Notes: generated by a model from the sequence alone, not told the origin. Positions 34,314 to 43,684 are shown, counted from the stretch's first letter. The stretch: DNA of 64,000 nucleotides from JAIBDK01 sp965261915 (GCA_965261915.1 CBDHDW010000013.1:1426001-1490000), one strand, 5' to 3'. Made by a program: numbers and translations.

Positions 34314-35273
34314 TTACCTCCGATGACGTAAACGCGGATTGGCGATGATCGACAGCACATCGGCAAGAAGATTAAGCAGAACATACGCTGATGCAAAGAT
34401 CATTGCAGTGGCCTGAACCACGGTCATGTTTCTTAGCTGTACAGAATCAACCATCAGCGCGCCTAATCCAGGGTATACAAAAACGACTTCGATAATGACT
34501 ACGCCGACTACCATAAAGGCGATATTGAGAATCACCACCTGGATGATTGGCGCCCAGGCATTCGGTAAGGCATGTCTGACAATAATTCTTCCGGGCCTGA
34601 TGCCTTTTAATTTCGCCATTTCGATGTAAGGGCTTGCCAGCAGATTAACAATAGATGCCCGCGTCATTCGCATCATGTGTGCAATGGAAATTAATGTCAG
34701 GGTTAATACCGGCAGCGCTGAGACATACACTCGTTCCCAGAAATCCATATTTGCCGAGACGTTTGAGATGGCCGGGAAGATGGTGAGCTTAACGGCAAAC
34801 AGTGCCATCAGAATGTAAGCGACGAAAAAATCCGGAACCGAGATGGTGCTTAAGGTGGTAACTGAAATTCCGCGGTCAAAGCCGGTGTTTCGATAAAGTG
34901 CCGCGATGATGCCGAGAAAAATCCCCACTGGAATGGCCACCATGGAGGAGAAGGCGGCGAGGTAAAGGGTATTGCCGATACGCGCACCGATTAATGAGGC
35001 CACCGTTCGCTTGTTTGCCAGTGAGTTGCCGAGATCGCCCTGCATGAAGTTGAACAGCCACTCCACGTATCGTATTAATACGGGGCGGTCCAAATCGAGT
35101 TGCGCGCGGCAGGCGGCTAAGGTCTCTTCGGAAGCCATTTGTCCCTGAATTGCGCTACAGATATCACCCGACAGCATCTCGACACCAACGGTAATCAGGA
35201 ATGAGATAGCGAGTATGGTAAAAATACCAAGCCCTATACGCTTGGCAATCATAATCATAAGTTCTTTATTCAC
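34314..35273 (-). CDS. Peptide-type ABC transporter permease (DppB-like)
   Basis: A 319-residue permease with about six helices. The N-terminal helix IGLGIFTILAISFLITVGVEML and LDLDRPVLIRYVEWLFNFMQGDLGNSLANKR are typical for OppB/DppB. The EAA loop is seen at EMAKLKGIRPGRIIVRHALPNAWAPIIQ. It forms the channel with the DppC-like partner. The 124 bp upstream hold a hairpin with a T-run, which probably lowers expression of the permeases and ATPase relative to the binding protein. Confidence 0.93.
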   Translation of the reverse strand: MNKELMIMIAKRIGLGIFTILAISFLITVGVEMLSGDICSAIQGQMASEETLAACRAQLDLDRPVLIRYVEWLFNFMQGDLGNSLANKRTVASLIGARIGNTLYLAAFSSMVAIPVGIFLGIIAALYRNTGFDRGISVTTLSTISVPDFFVAYILMALFAVKLTIFPAISNVSANMDFWERVYVSALPVLTLTLISIAHMMRMTRASIVNLLASPYIEMAKLKGIRPGRIIVRHALPNAWAPIIQVVILNIAFMVVGVVIIEVVFVYPGLGALMVDSVQLRNMTVVQATAMIFASAYVLLNLLADVLSIIANPRLRHRR

Positions 35274-35310
35274 ATTGGCACCAATACCGAGATAAATACG
35301 AATACATCAG

Positions 35311-35347
35311 AATAAATAAAAAAGGCGGTCAGAACAATCTGACCGCC
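35311..35347 (-). terminator. Hairpin with T-tract between binding-protein and permease genes
   Basis: On the minus strand, GGCGGTCAGA pairs with TCTGACCGCC around a four-base loop and is followed by TTTTTTATTTATT. This has the form of an intrinsic terminator. It lies inside the operon, where such elements usually let most transcripts stop after the abundant binding protein. Confidence 0.8.
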
Positions 35348-35397
35348 CCATAGCAGATTATTTTTTATAATTGATTTTTCAAATCAAATGCAGCTGC

Positions 35398-36996
35398 TTA
35401 TGCAAACCACCAACGTGATGCACTTCGCGCACCATCCAGATCCCAGTTACCTGCGATCTTGTCCGGTTTGCCTAATGCAGTTGACGCAGCATCGACGTTA
35501 TTTACAAAACACGGCACAACGACACCGCCTTCGTTACTCACGATAGTTTGCATTTCAACATAAATGTCGTTGCGCTTGGCTTCGTCAAGTTCTGCACGTC
35601 CCGCGACGAGCAGCTCTTCAAAACGCGCGTGGTTCCAGAAAGTGTCTGTCCAGTTACTGGCGTTGGCATAAGCAAGAGTGAACATCCAGTCAGCGGTAGG
35701 TCGTCCGCTCCAGTAGCAGGCACTCCATGGAACCTTCATCCATACGTTATCCCAGTAGCCGTCCGGAGAAACCCGATTTACCTTCAGATTGATAGCCGCT
35801 GGTTTTAGTGCTTCAGCGTAGAGTTCACTTGCGTCTACGGCGCCACCAAATGCGGCATCAGCAGCGGACAGTTCAACGTCCAGACTGGTTAAACCGGCCT
35901 GCTTGAGATGCCATTTCGCTTTATCGATATCGTATTCACGCTGCGGTAAATCCGAAGCATGATAATTTTGAGTGGAAGCAATCGGATGATCGTTACCCAC
36001 AGAACCGTAGCCGCGTAATACCGTGTCCACGAAGCCTTGACGGTCCATGCCGTATTTCAACGCCATTCTGACATCATTGTTGTCAAATGGGGCTGAGCGG
36101 ATATCCATCGGGAAGGTGAAATGCTTGGTGCCGGTAACCTGCAATACATCGACATCGGGTTTCTTTTCCAGTAAGCCTGCGGTTTTCAGGTCGCAGCGTA
36201 CGATGGCGTCAACCTGCCCGGTAACCATGGCGTTCATACGCGCCGCAGTATCGTTAATGGCCGTCATGTGAACTTCATCGAAGTTGCCTTCATTTTCAAT
36301 AAAGTAATTGGGGTTGCGTGTCATTGTAGCGCGCACACCAGGCTCGAATTCCCCCATAACGTAAGCGCCGGTTCCATCACCGGAAGCCCAATCAATAGCG
36401 CCTGATGCATCCGCATTACCAATCAAAATATGGTAGTCACTCAACAGGTAAGGGAAATCTGCGTTGCCGCTTTGCAGTGAAAAAACAAGGCTGTCACCGT
36501 CTTTGCTGATTTCGCCCATGGATTCTGCAACAGACTTCGCAGCAGAAGTGGAGTCTTCACCGCGATGGTGTTCGATTGAAGCGACAACATCATCCAGCGT
36601 CAGCGTTTTTCCGCTATGGAATTCAATACCTTGTTTCATTTTCACACGCCAGGTCGCGGCGTCTGCAGAAGGTTCGAGGCTGGCGGCCAATTCAGCGACG
36701 GCTTCACCATTTTCATTCACCCGAACGAGCTGGTTTCTAACGGCACCGTGGTTCATGTTAAGCATGAAAGTATCGCTAGTGGTTGCCGGATCCATGGAGT
36801 CACCAGTATTGGCTCCCCCCAGTCCCATGCGGTAGGTTCCGCCTACTTTCGGCGCCGCTTTTGCAGCTTCGCTATAGAGTGATGGGGCCATCGCGCCAAC
36901 ACCCAGAGCCACTGCGCCTTTCATAAAGCCGCGGCGACTCAGTTGGTTGTCAGAAACCTGCTTTTGCAGTTTCTTGATTTGTTTATCTAAACTCAT
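35398..36996 (-). CDS. ABC transporter substrate-binding protein, family 5, Tat-exported
   Basis: A 532-residue periplasmic binding protein of the dipeptide/oligopeptide family. The N-terminus carries a twin-arginine signal, LSRRGFMKGAVALGVGAMAP, near residues 19-38, so the protein is likely exported folded. The mature part has the family start YRMGLGGANTGDSMDPA, VKMKQGIEFHSGKTLTLDDVVASIEHHR and FPMDIRSAPFDNNDVRMALKYGMDRQGF. GGAGGACACC precedes the ATG. The ligand is unknown; members bind peptides, opines, nickel chelates or glutathione. The proximity of carnitine-like genes allows a quaternary amine or acyl derivative, but that is a guess. It heads the transporter operon. Confidence 0.92.
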   Translation of the reverse strand: MSLDKQIKKLQKQVSDNQLSRRGFMKGAVALGVGAMAPSLYSEAAKAAPKVGGTYRMGLGGANTGDSMDPATTSDTFMLNMNHGAVRNQLVRVNENGEAVAELAASLEPSADAATWRVKMKQGIEFHSGKTLTLDDVVASIEHHRGEDSTSAAKSVAESMGEISKDGDSLVFSLQSGNADFPYLLSDYHILIGNADASGAIDWASGDGTGAYVMGEFEPGVRATMTRNPNYFIENEGNFDEVHMTAINDTAARMNAMVTGQVDAIVRCDLKTAGLLEKKPDVDVLQVTGTKHFTFPMDIRSAPFDNNDVRMALKYGMDRQGFVDTVLRGYGSVGNDHPIASTQNYHASDLPQREYDIDKAKWHLKQAGLTSLDVELSAADAAFGGAVDASELYAEALKPAAINLKVNRVSPDGYWDNVWMKVPWSACYWSGRPTADWMFTLAYANASNWTDTFWNHARFEELLVAGRAELDEAKRNDIYVEMQTIVSNEGGVVVPCFVNNVDAASTALGKPDKIAGNWDLDGARSASRWWFA

Positions 36997-37180
36997 ATAA
37001 GGTGTCCTCCAAAAGACATATATTAATGTTTTTTGACAATCTGGATTGTCAGATTATTGTGCTGCTTAATTAATTAGCCCCGCTATAGTTAACCAATCAA
37101 CCAGAAATGTCAAATAATCGACCTGAACAGCGCTTGTTTACGCGCTAAAATCCTGTTTTTACCCAGTGGGGATTGACCTG

Positions 37181-38128
37181 TTAATGGTGATTTTTTAATT
37201 TCATTTTGGCAATCTCCACCAATCCCTGATTCATTTTTTTACTCAGGCTGGCGAAATCCTCTCCAGCACACATTTCCGCACAGCCGTTGACCATCGCATC
37301 GCGTAGCGCCTGGGTAAGTTGCGGCGCAATCAGTCTTGTCCAGGGTAACTTTAAGGCGGGTCCAAACTGGTCGAGGCAGTAAGCCATACCGCCTTCACCG
37401 CCACCGACATGGAAAATTTCACAAGGCCCCATCAGTGCCCACCTCGGACCGGGGCCATTAACCACCGCCTGATCGATTTGTGCTACTGTGGCTTCGCCAT
37501 TTTCAACCATATGCAACGCTTCTCTCCAAATGGCTTCCTGCAATCGTGTTGCAATAAATCCCGGCACTTCTTTTTGCATGACTAACGGCGATTTGCCGGC
37601 AGCTTTATAAAATTTCTCTGTCCACTCGACTGTACGAACGCTGGTTTTGTTTCCGCCAATCATCTCTACCAGCGGCAACAGATACGGGGGATTGAACGGG
37701 TGAGCAACCACGGTTCGTTCGGGTGTCGCACATTTTGACTGAATATCGCTCATGGATAATCCCGAAGTGCTGGAAGCAATAACCACTTCTGGATCGAGAA
37801 TTTCGCCTAACGCCTTGTACAGGTTTTGTTTTAATTCCAGAACTTCCGGGATGCTCTCTTGTATAAATTCGGCGTTCTCGACGGCATCTTCCAGCGAATC
37901 GGTCCAGTTGAAGTTGTCCAGGGAAGCGCCGGGGCTCAAGCCAATCTCTACAAGACTTGGCCAGGCGGTCTCTAATAATCGCTGGAGCGCATCAATCTCT
38001 GATTTATCGTGCAGGTACGTCGTTACGTTATAGCCCTTCGCAAGATAGTGGGCGCTCCAGCCTCCGCCAATGGGGCCGGCGCCGATACAGGTAATATGCT
38101 TTACAGATTCGGCTGATTGATTGAGCAT
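37181..38128 (-). CDS. 3-hydroxyacyl-CoA dehydrogenase family enzyme, L-carnitine dehydrogenase-like
   Basis: A 315-residue NAD-dependent dehydrogenase. The N-terminal Rossmann motif is IGAGPIGGGWSAHYLAKG. SSTSGLSMSDIQ and HPFNPPYLLPLVEM (the catalytic His region) match the 3-hydroxyacyl-CoA dehydrogenase family. The C-terminal NGPGPRWALMGPCEIFHVGG is the block shared with L-carnitine dehydrogenases rather than with FadB-type enzymes. Carnitine dehydrogenase oxidises L-carnitine to 3-dehydrocarnitine, the substrate of a BKACE. The start follows the CaiD-like stop by two bases, with AGGGGAG serving as ribosome site, so the two are co-translated. Length is typical for stand-alone CDH. Confidence 0.75.
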   Translation of the reverse strand: MLNQSAESVKHITCIGAGPIGGGWSAHYLAKGYNVTTYLHDKSEIDALQRLLETAWPSLVEIGLSPGASLDNFNWTDSLEDAVENAEFIQESIPEVLELKQNLYKALGEILDPEVVIASSTSGLSMSDIQSKCATPERTVVAHPFNPPYLLPLVEMIGGNKTSVRTVEWTEKFYKAAGKSPLVMQKEVPGFIATRLQEAIWREALHMVENGEATVAQIDQAVVNGPGPRWALMGPCEIFHVGGGEGGMAYCLDQFGPALKLPWTRLIAPQLTQALRDAMVNGCAEMCAGEDFASLSKKMNQGLVEIAKMKLKNHH

Positions 38129-38130
38129 GC

Positions 38131-38943
38131 CTATGCTCCCCTGAAATCGGCTTTGCGTTTTTCGACAAAGGCTTTTACGCCTTCAGCGGCATCATCTGAG
38201 CGTAACATTTGACGATACACGGGCAGATCATCAGAACGCATTTTCTGAAACGCATGCTGAATGCTGACCCCATCGACGGCACGCAGCACTTCCTTTATCG
38301 ACTGTAGCGCGAGCGGCGCTACGCCAGACAATTGTTCAGCCCACGCCATTGCCGATTCCATCAGCCTGTCCGCCGGGACGACCTTGTTAATCATGCCGTA
38401 ACCGGCCGCTTCCGAAGCGCTCATGCGTCGGCCCAGATAGAGCATTTCCAGGGCGATGTTGTACGGTAATCTTTTCGGCAGGCGCTGTAATGCTCCGGCA
38501 TCTGGAATAATTCCCAGCGCTAATTCTGGCAGCGCAAATTCAACCTGTTCTGCAGCAATGACAAGATCGCACGAAAGTGCAATCTCAAAACCAGCGCCAA
38601 CAGCCAGCCCGTTTAGTGCGGCAATAACGGGTTTATTGAGGTTCCATACTTCAGTAATTCCGGCGAAACCGCCAAGACTGGCATCTTCCTGCCGCCACCA
38701 GTTGTCGAGTTCAATGTCGCCGCTGTCCAACGATTTTAAATCCCAGCCTGCCGAAAAGATTTTTTCGCCGGCACCGGTAAGAATGCAGACTTTTAAATCC
38801 GGGTTATCCCTAAAATAGACAAACGCTTCGCCCATCCTACGACTGGTTGGTGTGTCAATAGCATTAACCTTCGGTCGGTTGATGGTAATCGTGAAAATTG
38901 CGCCGTTTTCCTGACAAAGGATATCTTGAGTAGGATCTGTCAT
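38131..38943 (-). CDS. Enoyl-CoA hydratase family, CaiD-like (crotonobetainyl-CoA hydratase)
   Basis: A 270-residue crotonase-fold enzyme. It resembles E. coli CaiD closely over its length: INRPKVNAIDTPTSRRMGEAF, then ILTGAGEKIFSAGWDLKSLD for the oxyanion hole, FAGITEVWNLNKPVIAALNG, and the two catalytic Glu residues in GFEIALSCDL and FALPELALGIIPDAG. CaiD adds water to crotonobetainyl-CoA to give L-carnitinyl-CoA. The CaiD call rests on these shared blocks; other hydratases of the family share some of them. It starts the minus-strand operon with the carnitine-dehydrogenase-like gene and is divergent from the acyl-CoA dehydrogenase. Confidence 0.7.
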   Translation of the reverse strand: MTDPTQDILCQENGAIFTITINRPKVNAIDTPTSRRMGEAFVYFRDNPDLKVCILTGAGEKIFSAGWDLKSLDSGDIELDNWWRQEDASLGGFAGITEVWNLNKPVIAALNGLAVGAGFEIALSCDLVIAAEQVEFALPELALGIIPDAGALQRLPKRLPYNIALEMLYLGRRMSASEAAGYGMINKVVPADRLMESAMAWAEQLSGVAPLALQSIKEVLRAVDGVSIQHAFQKMRSDDLPVYRQMLRSDDAAEGVKAFVEKRKADFRGA

Positions 38944-39096
38944 ATTGTCTGGTTTTGGTTGCGGGTTTTGAGAGGTTTCTGATGTTGATTAAAATTCAGC
39001 AAAGAAAATTACAATTTCTAAGCAATAGCGCTACGGTAATGGTGCCTGAGTCTAGTATCATATTGTATATTCTGAATCATCCAATTGTCACTATCC

Positions 39097-40257
39097 ATGG
39101 ACTATCCGTTAACCGAAGAACAGCAGATGCTGACCGACGCTGTTCGCGCCTTCCGCGAGCAGGAACTTGAACCCCATGAAGCTGAAGTTGATCGAACCGG
39201 AGAATGTCCCGATGAACTGGGCGCACAGATTAAACAGCGCGCCATTGAAATGGGTTTTTATGCGCCGAATTTGCCGCAATCGATGGGTGGAGGCGGACTT
39301 GATTACAAATGTCTTGCACTATTTGAGCGTGAATTAGGGAAAACCAGCTACGGACTTCACGGTTACATGCACAGACCGTCTGAAATCCTCATGGGCTGTC
39401 AGGGAGAGCAGATAGAGGAGTACCTGATGCCCTGCATCAGCGGAGCGAAAAAAGAAGTATTTGCACTGACCGAACCTGCGGCCGGGTCAGACATAATGTC
39501 AATCCAGACGCGGGCCAATCGGGAGGGTGAGAACTTTATTATCAACGGTAAGAAGCACTTTATCAGTAGCCCGGTAAAGCCGGATTTTGCGATCTTATTT
39601 GCGCAAAGCGGTGTTGCTGAAACGCCGACGGGCGAAAGAAAACGGGCAACCGCCTTTTTGGTGGACGCGAACACGCCCGGGTTCACTATCGAGCGTGGCC
39701 CGCGCTGTGCAGCGCAGCGCGCGTATCATACCTGGCAGCTTACGTTTGAGAATTGTGCAGTACACCAAAGTAAAATACTGGGTGAGGAGCACAAAGGCTT
39801 TGAGCTTGCCGATGAATGGCTGAGAATGGCTCGGGTTTGGGTTGCGGCGGCGGCATGCGGAAAGATCGAACGATTAATCGATCTCGCGGCAACCTGGGCA
39901 TCGGAACGCAAACAGTTTGGGCAATCCATAGGGCGATTTCAGGGAACGTCTTTCAAAATTGCAGATATGGCAGTGGATCTGAAAGCGGCGGATTTGTTGG
40001 TGATGGATGCGGCGGATAAAGCGGACCGTGGTGAAATGCGCAATGAAGATGCGGCAATGGCAAAACTTTTTGCATCTGAGGCGGTGGGACGTGCGGCCGA
40101 CAGCACGATTCAGATTTACGGCGGAATGGGACTGATGGAAGAACTGCCGATAGAGCGTATCTGGAGAGATGCCCGGCTCGATCGGATTTGGGACGGTACT
40201 TCTGAAATTCAACGCCATATTATTTCTCGCGCATTACTAAGAAATTATGGTGGATAG
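39097..40257 (+). CDS. Acyl-CoA dehydrogenase (candidate gamma-butyrobetainyl-CoA dehydrogenase)
   Basis: A 386-residue flavoenzyme. The N-terminal helix bundle (YPLTEEQQMLTDAVRAFREQE), the FAD/substrate block ALTEPAAGSDIMSIQT, RKQFGQSIGRFQG and QIYGGMGLMEELPIERIWRD mark the family. The usual catalytic base lies in a YEGTSxIQR block; here it reads IWDGTSEIQR, with Asp where Glu is normal. I chose ATG 39097; the longer TTG frame from 39085 adds only four residues. The neighbouring CaiD-like hydratase and the CoA ligase suggest oxidation of gamma-butyrobetainyl-CoA to crotonobetainyl-CoA, but other acyl-CoAs are possible. FAD and an electron-transfer flavoprotein would be needed. Confidence 0.85.
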   Translation: MDYPLTEEQQMLTDAVRAFREQELEPHEAEVDRTGECPDELGAQIKQRAIEMGFYAPNLPQSMGGGGLDYKCLALFERELGKTSYGLHGYMHRPSEILMGCQGEQIEEYLMPCISGAKKEVFALTEPAAGSDIMSIQTRANREGENFIINGKKHFISSPVKPDFAILFAQSGVAETPTGERKRATAFLVDANTPGFTIERGPRCAAQRAYHTWQLTFENCAVHQSKILGEEHKGFELADEWLRMARVWVAAAACGKIERLIDLAATWASERKQFGQSIGRFQGTSFKIADMAVDLKAADLLVMDAADKADRGEMRNEDAAMAKLFASEAVGRAADSTIQIYGGMGLMEELPIERIWRDARLDRIWDGTSEIQRHIISRALLRNYGG

Positions 40258-40298
40258 CATTCGGCTCCCGCTTGATTGTTGATTGTTAATTGATAGGC

Positions 40299-42419
40299 AT
40301 GCCAATGGAAAGCCAACAAGCAGAAAATCTGAAGCGTCTGCTTGCGCCGAAACATATTGCCTTTATCGGTGGCGCAGATGCCGACTATTCTGCCAGACAG
40401 TGCGCAAAATCCTTTTCAGGATCGATTTGGGGTGTTAACCCCAAACGTGACAAACTCGGTGGGCAGCCCTGCTTCGCCAGCGTGAAACAGCTTCCGGAAG
40501 CACCGGATGCTGTTTTTCTGGCGACACCCAAAGCAGCGGCGCTGGAAGTGGTAACCGATTTGGCCGAAATGGGTGCCGGGGGCATTGTTTGCTTTACCGC
40601 AGGCTATGGAGAAACCGGGGCTGATGGCAGAACCGATGAAAAGGAGTTGATTGAGTCTGCTGGAAATATGGCTTTTGTGGGGCCGAATTGCTATGGGCTG
40701 ATCAATTATGTTCACAATGCTACGCTGTGGCCATTTGGAGCGGGCTCATGTGAATCAGAAACCGGTGTTGCGCTCATTATGCAAAGTGGAATGATTGCAG
40801 CGGATTTGGCAATGAATCAGCGATCGGTGCCAATCTCGTATGTTATTTCCGCAGGCAATCAGGCGGCGCTGGCGATTGAGGATTATATCGATGTTATGGT
40901 TGATGACCCGCATGTTTCAGGGTTTGGTGTTTATATAGAGGGTATTCAAAATGTAAACAGGTTTGCTGCAGCAAGCCTGAGCGCACTCAAAGCAGACAAA
41001 CCCATCGTTCTGATTAAGGCCGGCAGTTCAAAAATTGGCGCCGAGTTGGCGGTCAGTCATACCGCGTCTCTTGCTGGTGCGGATGCGGCGCACGATGCCT
41101 TTTTTGAGCGACTTGGAATAGTGCGTGTTTATTCTCCCGAGCTGATGCTGGAAGCGCTGAAATTTATGACCGTTTCTGGTATTCCGAAAGGCAACAGAGT
41201 GGCGGCATTTACCTGTTCAGGCGGGGAAGCGTTAATGGTTGCAGATTACTGTGAACGGAGCGGATTGCAGTTGCCGCAACCTTCCGGTCGTTGTTTTAAA
41301 AAACTTGAAAAGTTGTTGCCCGAGATTGCCACTGTTTCTAATCCGCTGGATTACACAACGCCACTTTGGGGTAATACTGAGATTATGCCTAAGGTATTTG
41401 CGGCGGCGCTTGAGGATGGATTCGACAGTGCCGTTTTCATCCAGGACTATCCGCCGGAATCGTTCGATGCAGACAGTCGTTACTACCGCGCTGATGGAAA
41501 GTCTTATATGGACGCGGTGAACCATGCCGGTATACCCGCAGGTATTTGTAGTGAGTTATCGGAGAATTTTGACAGGTTGTCGCGTGAATACTATGTCGAT
41601 GGCGGCGTTACGCCAATGCAGGGATTTGATCGGGGGCTGGATGCAATTCGGTTGGCTGTCGCCTACGGTGAACGAAAAACAAACATCCTGTCGAGTGAGG
41701 CATTAATTGAATTTGAATGTCTAAGTTCGAAAAGCCAACCGCTAAATCCACGATTAGAAAATGAATGGCAAGGGAAGCTGGCTCTCAGGTCAGCCGGAGT
41801 GCCTGCTCCAAAAGGGGTCTTAATTCAGATTGATGAGATTGACCGGCTGCAACAACGTATCGCTGAATTACAATATCCTTTAGTCGTGAAACTGGTTTCC
41901 AACAAGATTCCACATAAGTCTGAGCTCGGTGCGGTGAAGCTGAACATTGAAAATGTTACCAGCGCAACTCAAGCTGCGGATGATTTGATTGCGCTTTTGA
42001 AGGATGAAAACCTGACAGCTGAATGTCAGGGAATTCTGTTTGAACAGATGATCGAAAATGGCCTCTGTGAACTTCTGCTTGGCATTAAAGCCGACCGGCA
42101 ATTTGGCTTGACCATGGTGCTGGCAAGTGGTGGTGTGTTTGTCGAGTTATTAAAAGATTCGGTAACTTTTATACTGCCCGTTACGGATAATGAATTGCTT
42201 GCCGGGCTGAAAAAATTAAAGTGTTATCCATTGCTCGATGGGTTTCGGGGTAATCCGGCTTGTAACCTCGACAGTCTGGTGCAGAACATACAAAGATTTG
42301 CCTGCTTTGCTCAAGCCAATATTGATACACTCGAAGAAGTCGAAATCAATCCCATGATTGTCACGAAGCAAGGTGAATATGCTGCGGATGTCCTGCTTAG
42401 AGCGGTTGATCGTCATTAG
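40299..42419 (+). CDS. NDP-forming acyl-CoA synthetase (CoA-binding plus ATP-grasp)
   Basis: A ~706-residue fusion of the ADP-forming acyl-CoA synthetase type. Residues 5-130 form a CoA-binding domain (HIAFIGGADADYSARQCAKSF). The middle is the succinyl-CoA-ligase-like part with the phospho-His in ELAVSHTASLAGADAAHDAF. Residues ~480-706 form the ATP-grasp domain (GVPAPKGVLIQIDEI, PLVVKLVSNKIPHKSELGAVKLN and NPMIVTKQGEYAADVLLRA). It makes acyl-CoA from acid, ATP and CoA. With the acyl-CoA dehydrogenase 41 bp upstream, the likely role is to activate gamma-butyrobetaine or carnitine; this is inference. A TTG at 40290 and an ATG at 40305 are alternative starts. Confidence 0.87.
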   Translation: MPMESQQAENLKRLLAPKHIAFIGGADADYSARQCAKSFSGSIWGVNPKRDKLGGQPCFASVKQLPEAPDAVFLATPKAAALEVVTDLAEMGAGGIVCFTAGYGETGADGRTDEKELIESAGNMAFVGPNCYGLINYVHNATLWPFGAGSCESETGVALIMQSGMIAADLAMNQRSVPISYVISAGNQAALAIEDYIDVMVDDPHVSGFGVYIEGIQNVNRFAAASLSALKADKPIVLIKAGSSKIGAELAVSHTASLAGADAAHDAFFERLGIVRVYSPELMLEALKFMTVSGIPKGNRVAAFTCSGGEALMVADYCERSGLQLPQPSGRCFKKLEKLLPEIATVSNPLDYTTPLWGNTEIMPKVFAAALEDGFDSAVFIQDYPPESFDADSRYYRADGKSYMDAVNHAGIPAGICSELSENFDRLSREYYVDGGVTPMQGFDRGLDAIRLAVAYGERKTNILSSEALIEFECLSSKSQPLNPRLENEWQGKLALRSAGVPAPKGVLIQIDEIDRLQQRIAELQYPLVVKLVSNKIPHKSELGAVKLNIENVTSATQAADDLIALLKDENLTAECQGILFEQMIENGLCELLLGIKADRQFGLTMVLASGGVFVELLKDSVTFILPVTDNELLAGLKKLKCYPLLDGFRGNPACNLDSLVQNIQRFACFAQANIDTLEEVEINPMIVTKQGEYAADVLLRAVDRH

Positions 42420-42649
42420 CGCAAATTATGGTTGAAAGGCTAAAACCGGTTTTCTACGGGATCAGGAGAAGATGGCTAAAAGCGCTGCTCCCGAAAATCT
42501 GCTGGCCTGGATTGGGCGAGTTTGTCCGGCGTGCTTTAAGCAAAGCATTTTTCTTTGCTCTGATCGGTTCAGTGATTGTGGTTGGTCGTGGTCGTGGTCG
42601 CTCCCAGGCAAGGGATGGCGAAAAAGTAAGTCGGCTTAAGTAAGTCGGT
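42420..42649. other. Intergenic region with short tandem repeats
   Basis: The 230-bp convergent gap holds TGGTCG repeated three times near 42583-42600 and a doubled AAGTAAGTCGG unit near 42625-42650. Short frames here read as low-complexity protein and lack homology. No terminator is evident. Confidence 0.4.
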
Positions 42650-43684
42650 TTAGTGGCTTCGAATCACCGAAAATCGGGCCAGATCTTCCAGCGCGTTTCT
42701 AAACTCACTGTTGGTTATGCCTTGCAGTTGGTCAATTGCCAGACTGGATTGAGTCGCCGCCTGATTTGCGGTGTATTCCAGCGCGCCGGTTTCGCGAACG
42801 ATATTGAGAATAACATCGATGTTTTCCCGCTCACCATTTTCGATTGCGCGTTCGACTGTTTTTCGCTGGTTTTCATTGCCATGCTGCATGGCAAAAATGA
42901 GTGGCAGGGTTGGCTTGCCTTCTGCGAGATCATCCCCCACATCCTTACCGGTCTCTTCGGAATTGGCATCGTAATCGAGAATATCATCAATTAGCTGAAA
43001 CGCGGTTCCAAGATACATTCCATATTCGGTTAAGGCTTCGATCCGGTCATCAGCAGCATCAGAAATCACCGCACCCAATCGTGCTGAAGAGGCAAATAAT
43101 TTAGCGGTCTTGCGGTGAATCGTTTCCAGGTACTGCTGCTCTGTGGTTTGCGGGGAGTGGGCATTAAGCAATTGCAAAACCTCGCCCTCAGCAATTGAAC
43201 TGGTTGTACTCGCGAGAATATTCATTACCGCCATATTCCGGGTTTCGAGCATCATTTCAAAAGACCGTGAATACAAAAAGTCGCCAACCAGAACGCTGGC
43301 CTCATTTCCCCAAACCTGATTCGCTGTAGCCTGCCCCCGGCGCATCGCCGAGGCATCGACGACATCGTCATGCAACAGTGTGGCGGTGTGGATAAACTCG
43401 ATAACTGCGGCCAGCAATACGTGATAATTTCCGCTATATCCGCAAGCCTTTGCAGATAACAGCAGTATCAGCGGGCGCAGCCGTTTTCCGCCACTGCGAA
43501 TGATGTACTCACCGAGGGTATTGATTAAGGCAATATCCGAAGACAAACGCGCTTGAATGGTATGATTAACCGCACTCATCTCAGTTTTCGCCAAATTAAG
43601 CGCATCGTCCAGCAGGTTTCGGGAAGCATTTTTCGCGGTGTCAATGGGAACGGGGTTTAGCGGCTTGTTCACGGTCTGCGTCAT
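42650..43684 (-). CDS. ispB: Octaprenyl diphosphate synthase
   Basis: A 344-residue trans-polyprenyl synthase that builds the quinone side chain from farnesyl and isopentenyl diphosphate. The first aspartate-rich motif is HDDVVDASAMRRG (near residue 105), and the second is LIDDILDYDANSEETGKDVGDDLAEGKPTLPL (near residue 235). Between them are GGKRLRPLILLL and the LVGDFLYSRSFE segment. Length agrees with IspB, allowing for an N-terminal extension of about 20 residues. It is divergent from rplU, the order conserved in gammaproteobacteria. Confidence 0.93.
   Translation of the reverse strand: MTQTVNKPLNPVPIDTAKNASRNLLDDALNLAKTEMSAVNHTIQARLSSDIALINTLGEYIIRSGGKRLRPLILLLSAKACGYSGNYHVLLAAVIEFIHTATLLHDDVVDASAMRRGQATANQVWGNEASVLVGDFLYSRSFEMMLETRNMAVMNILASTTSSIAEGEVLQLLNAHSPQTTEQQYLETIHRKTAKLFASSARLGAVISDAADDRIEALTEYGMYLGTAFQLIDDILDYDANSEETGKDVGDDLAEGKPTLPLIFAMQHGNENQRKTVERAIENGERENIDVILNIVRETGALEYTANQAATQSSLAIDQLQGITNSEFRNALEDLARFSVIRSH

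Noticed and set aside
42428..42643. Short frame after the acyl-CoA synthetase
   Set aside because: It is made of TGGTCG and other tandem repeats and low-complexity sequence; no ribosome site or homology.
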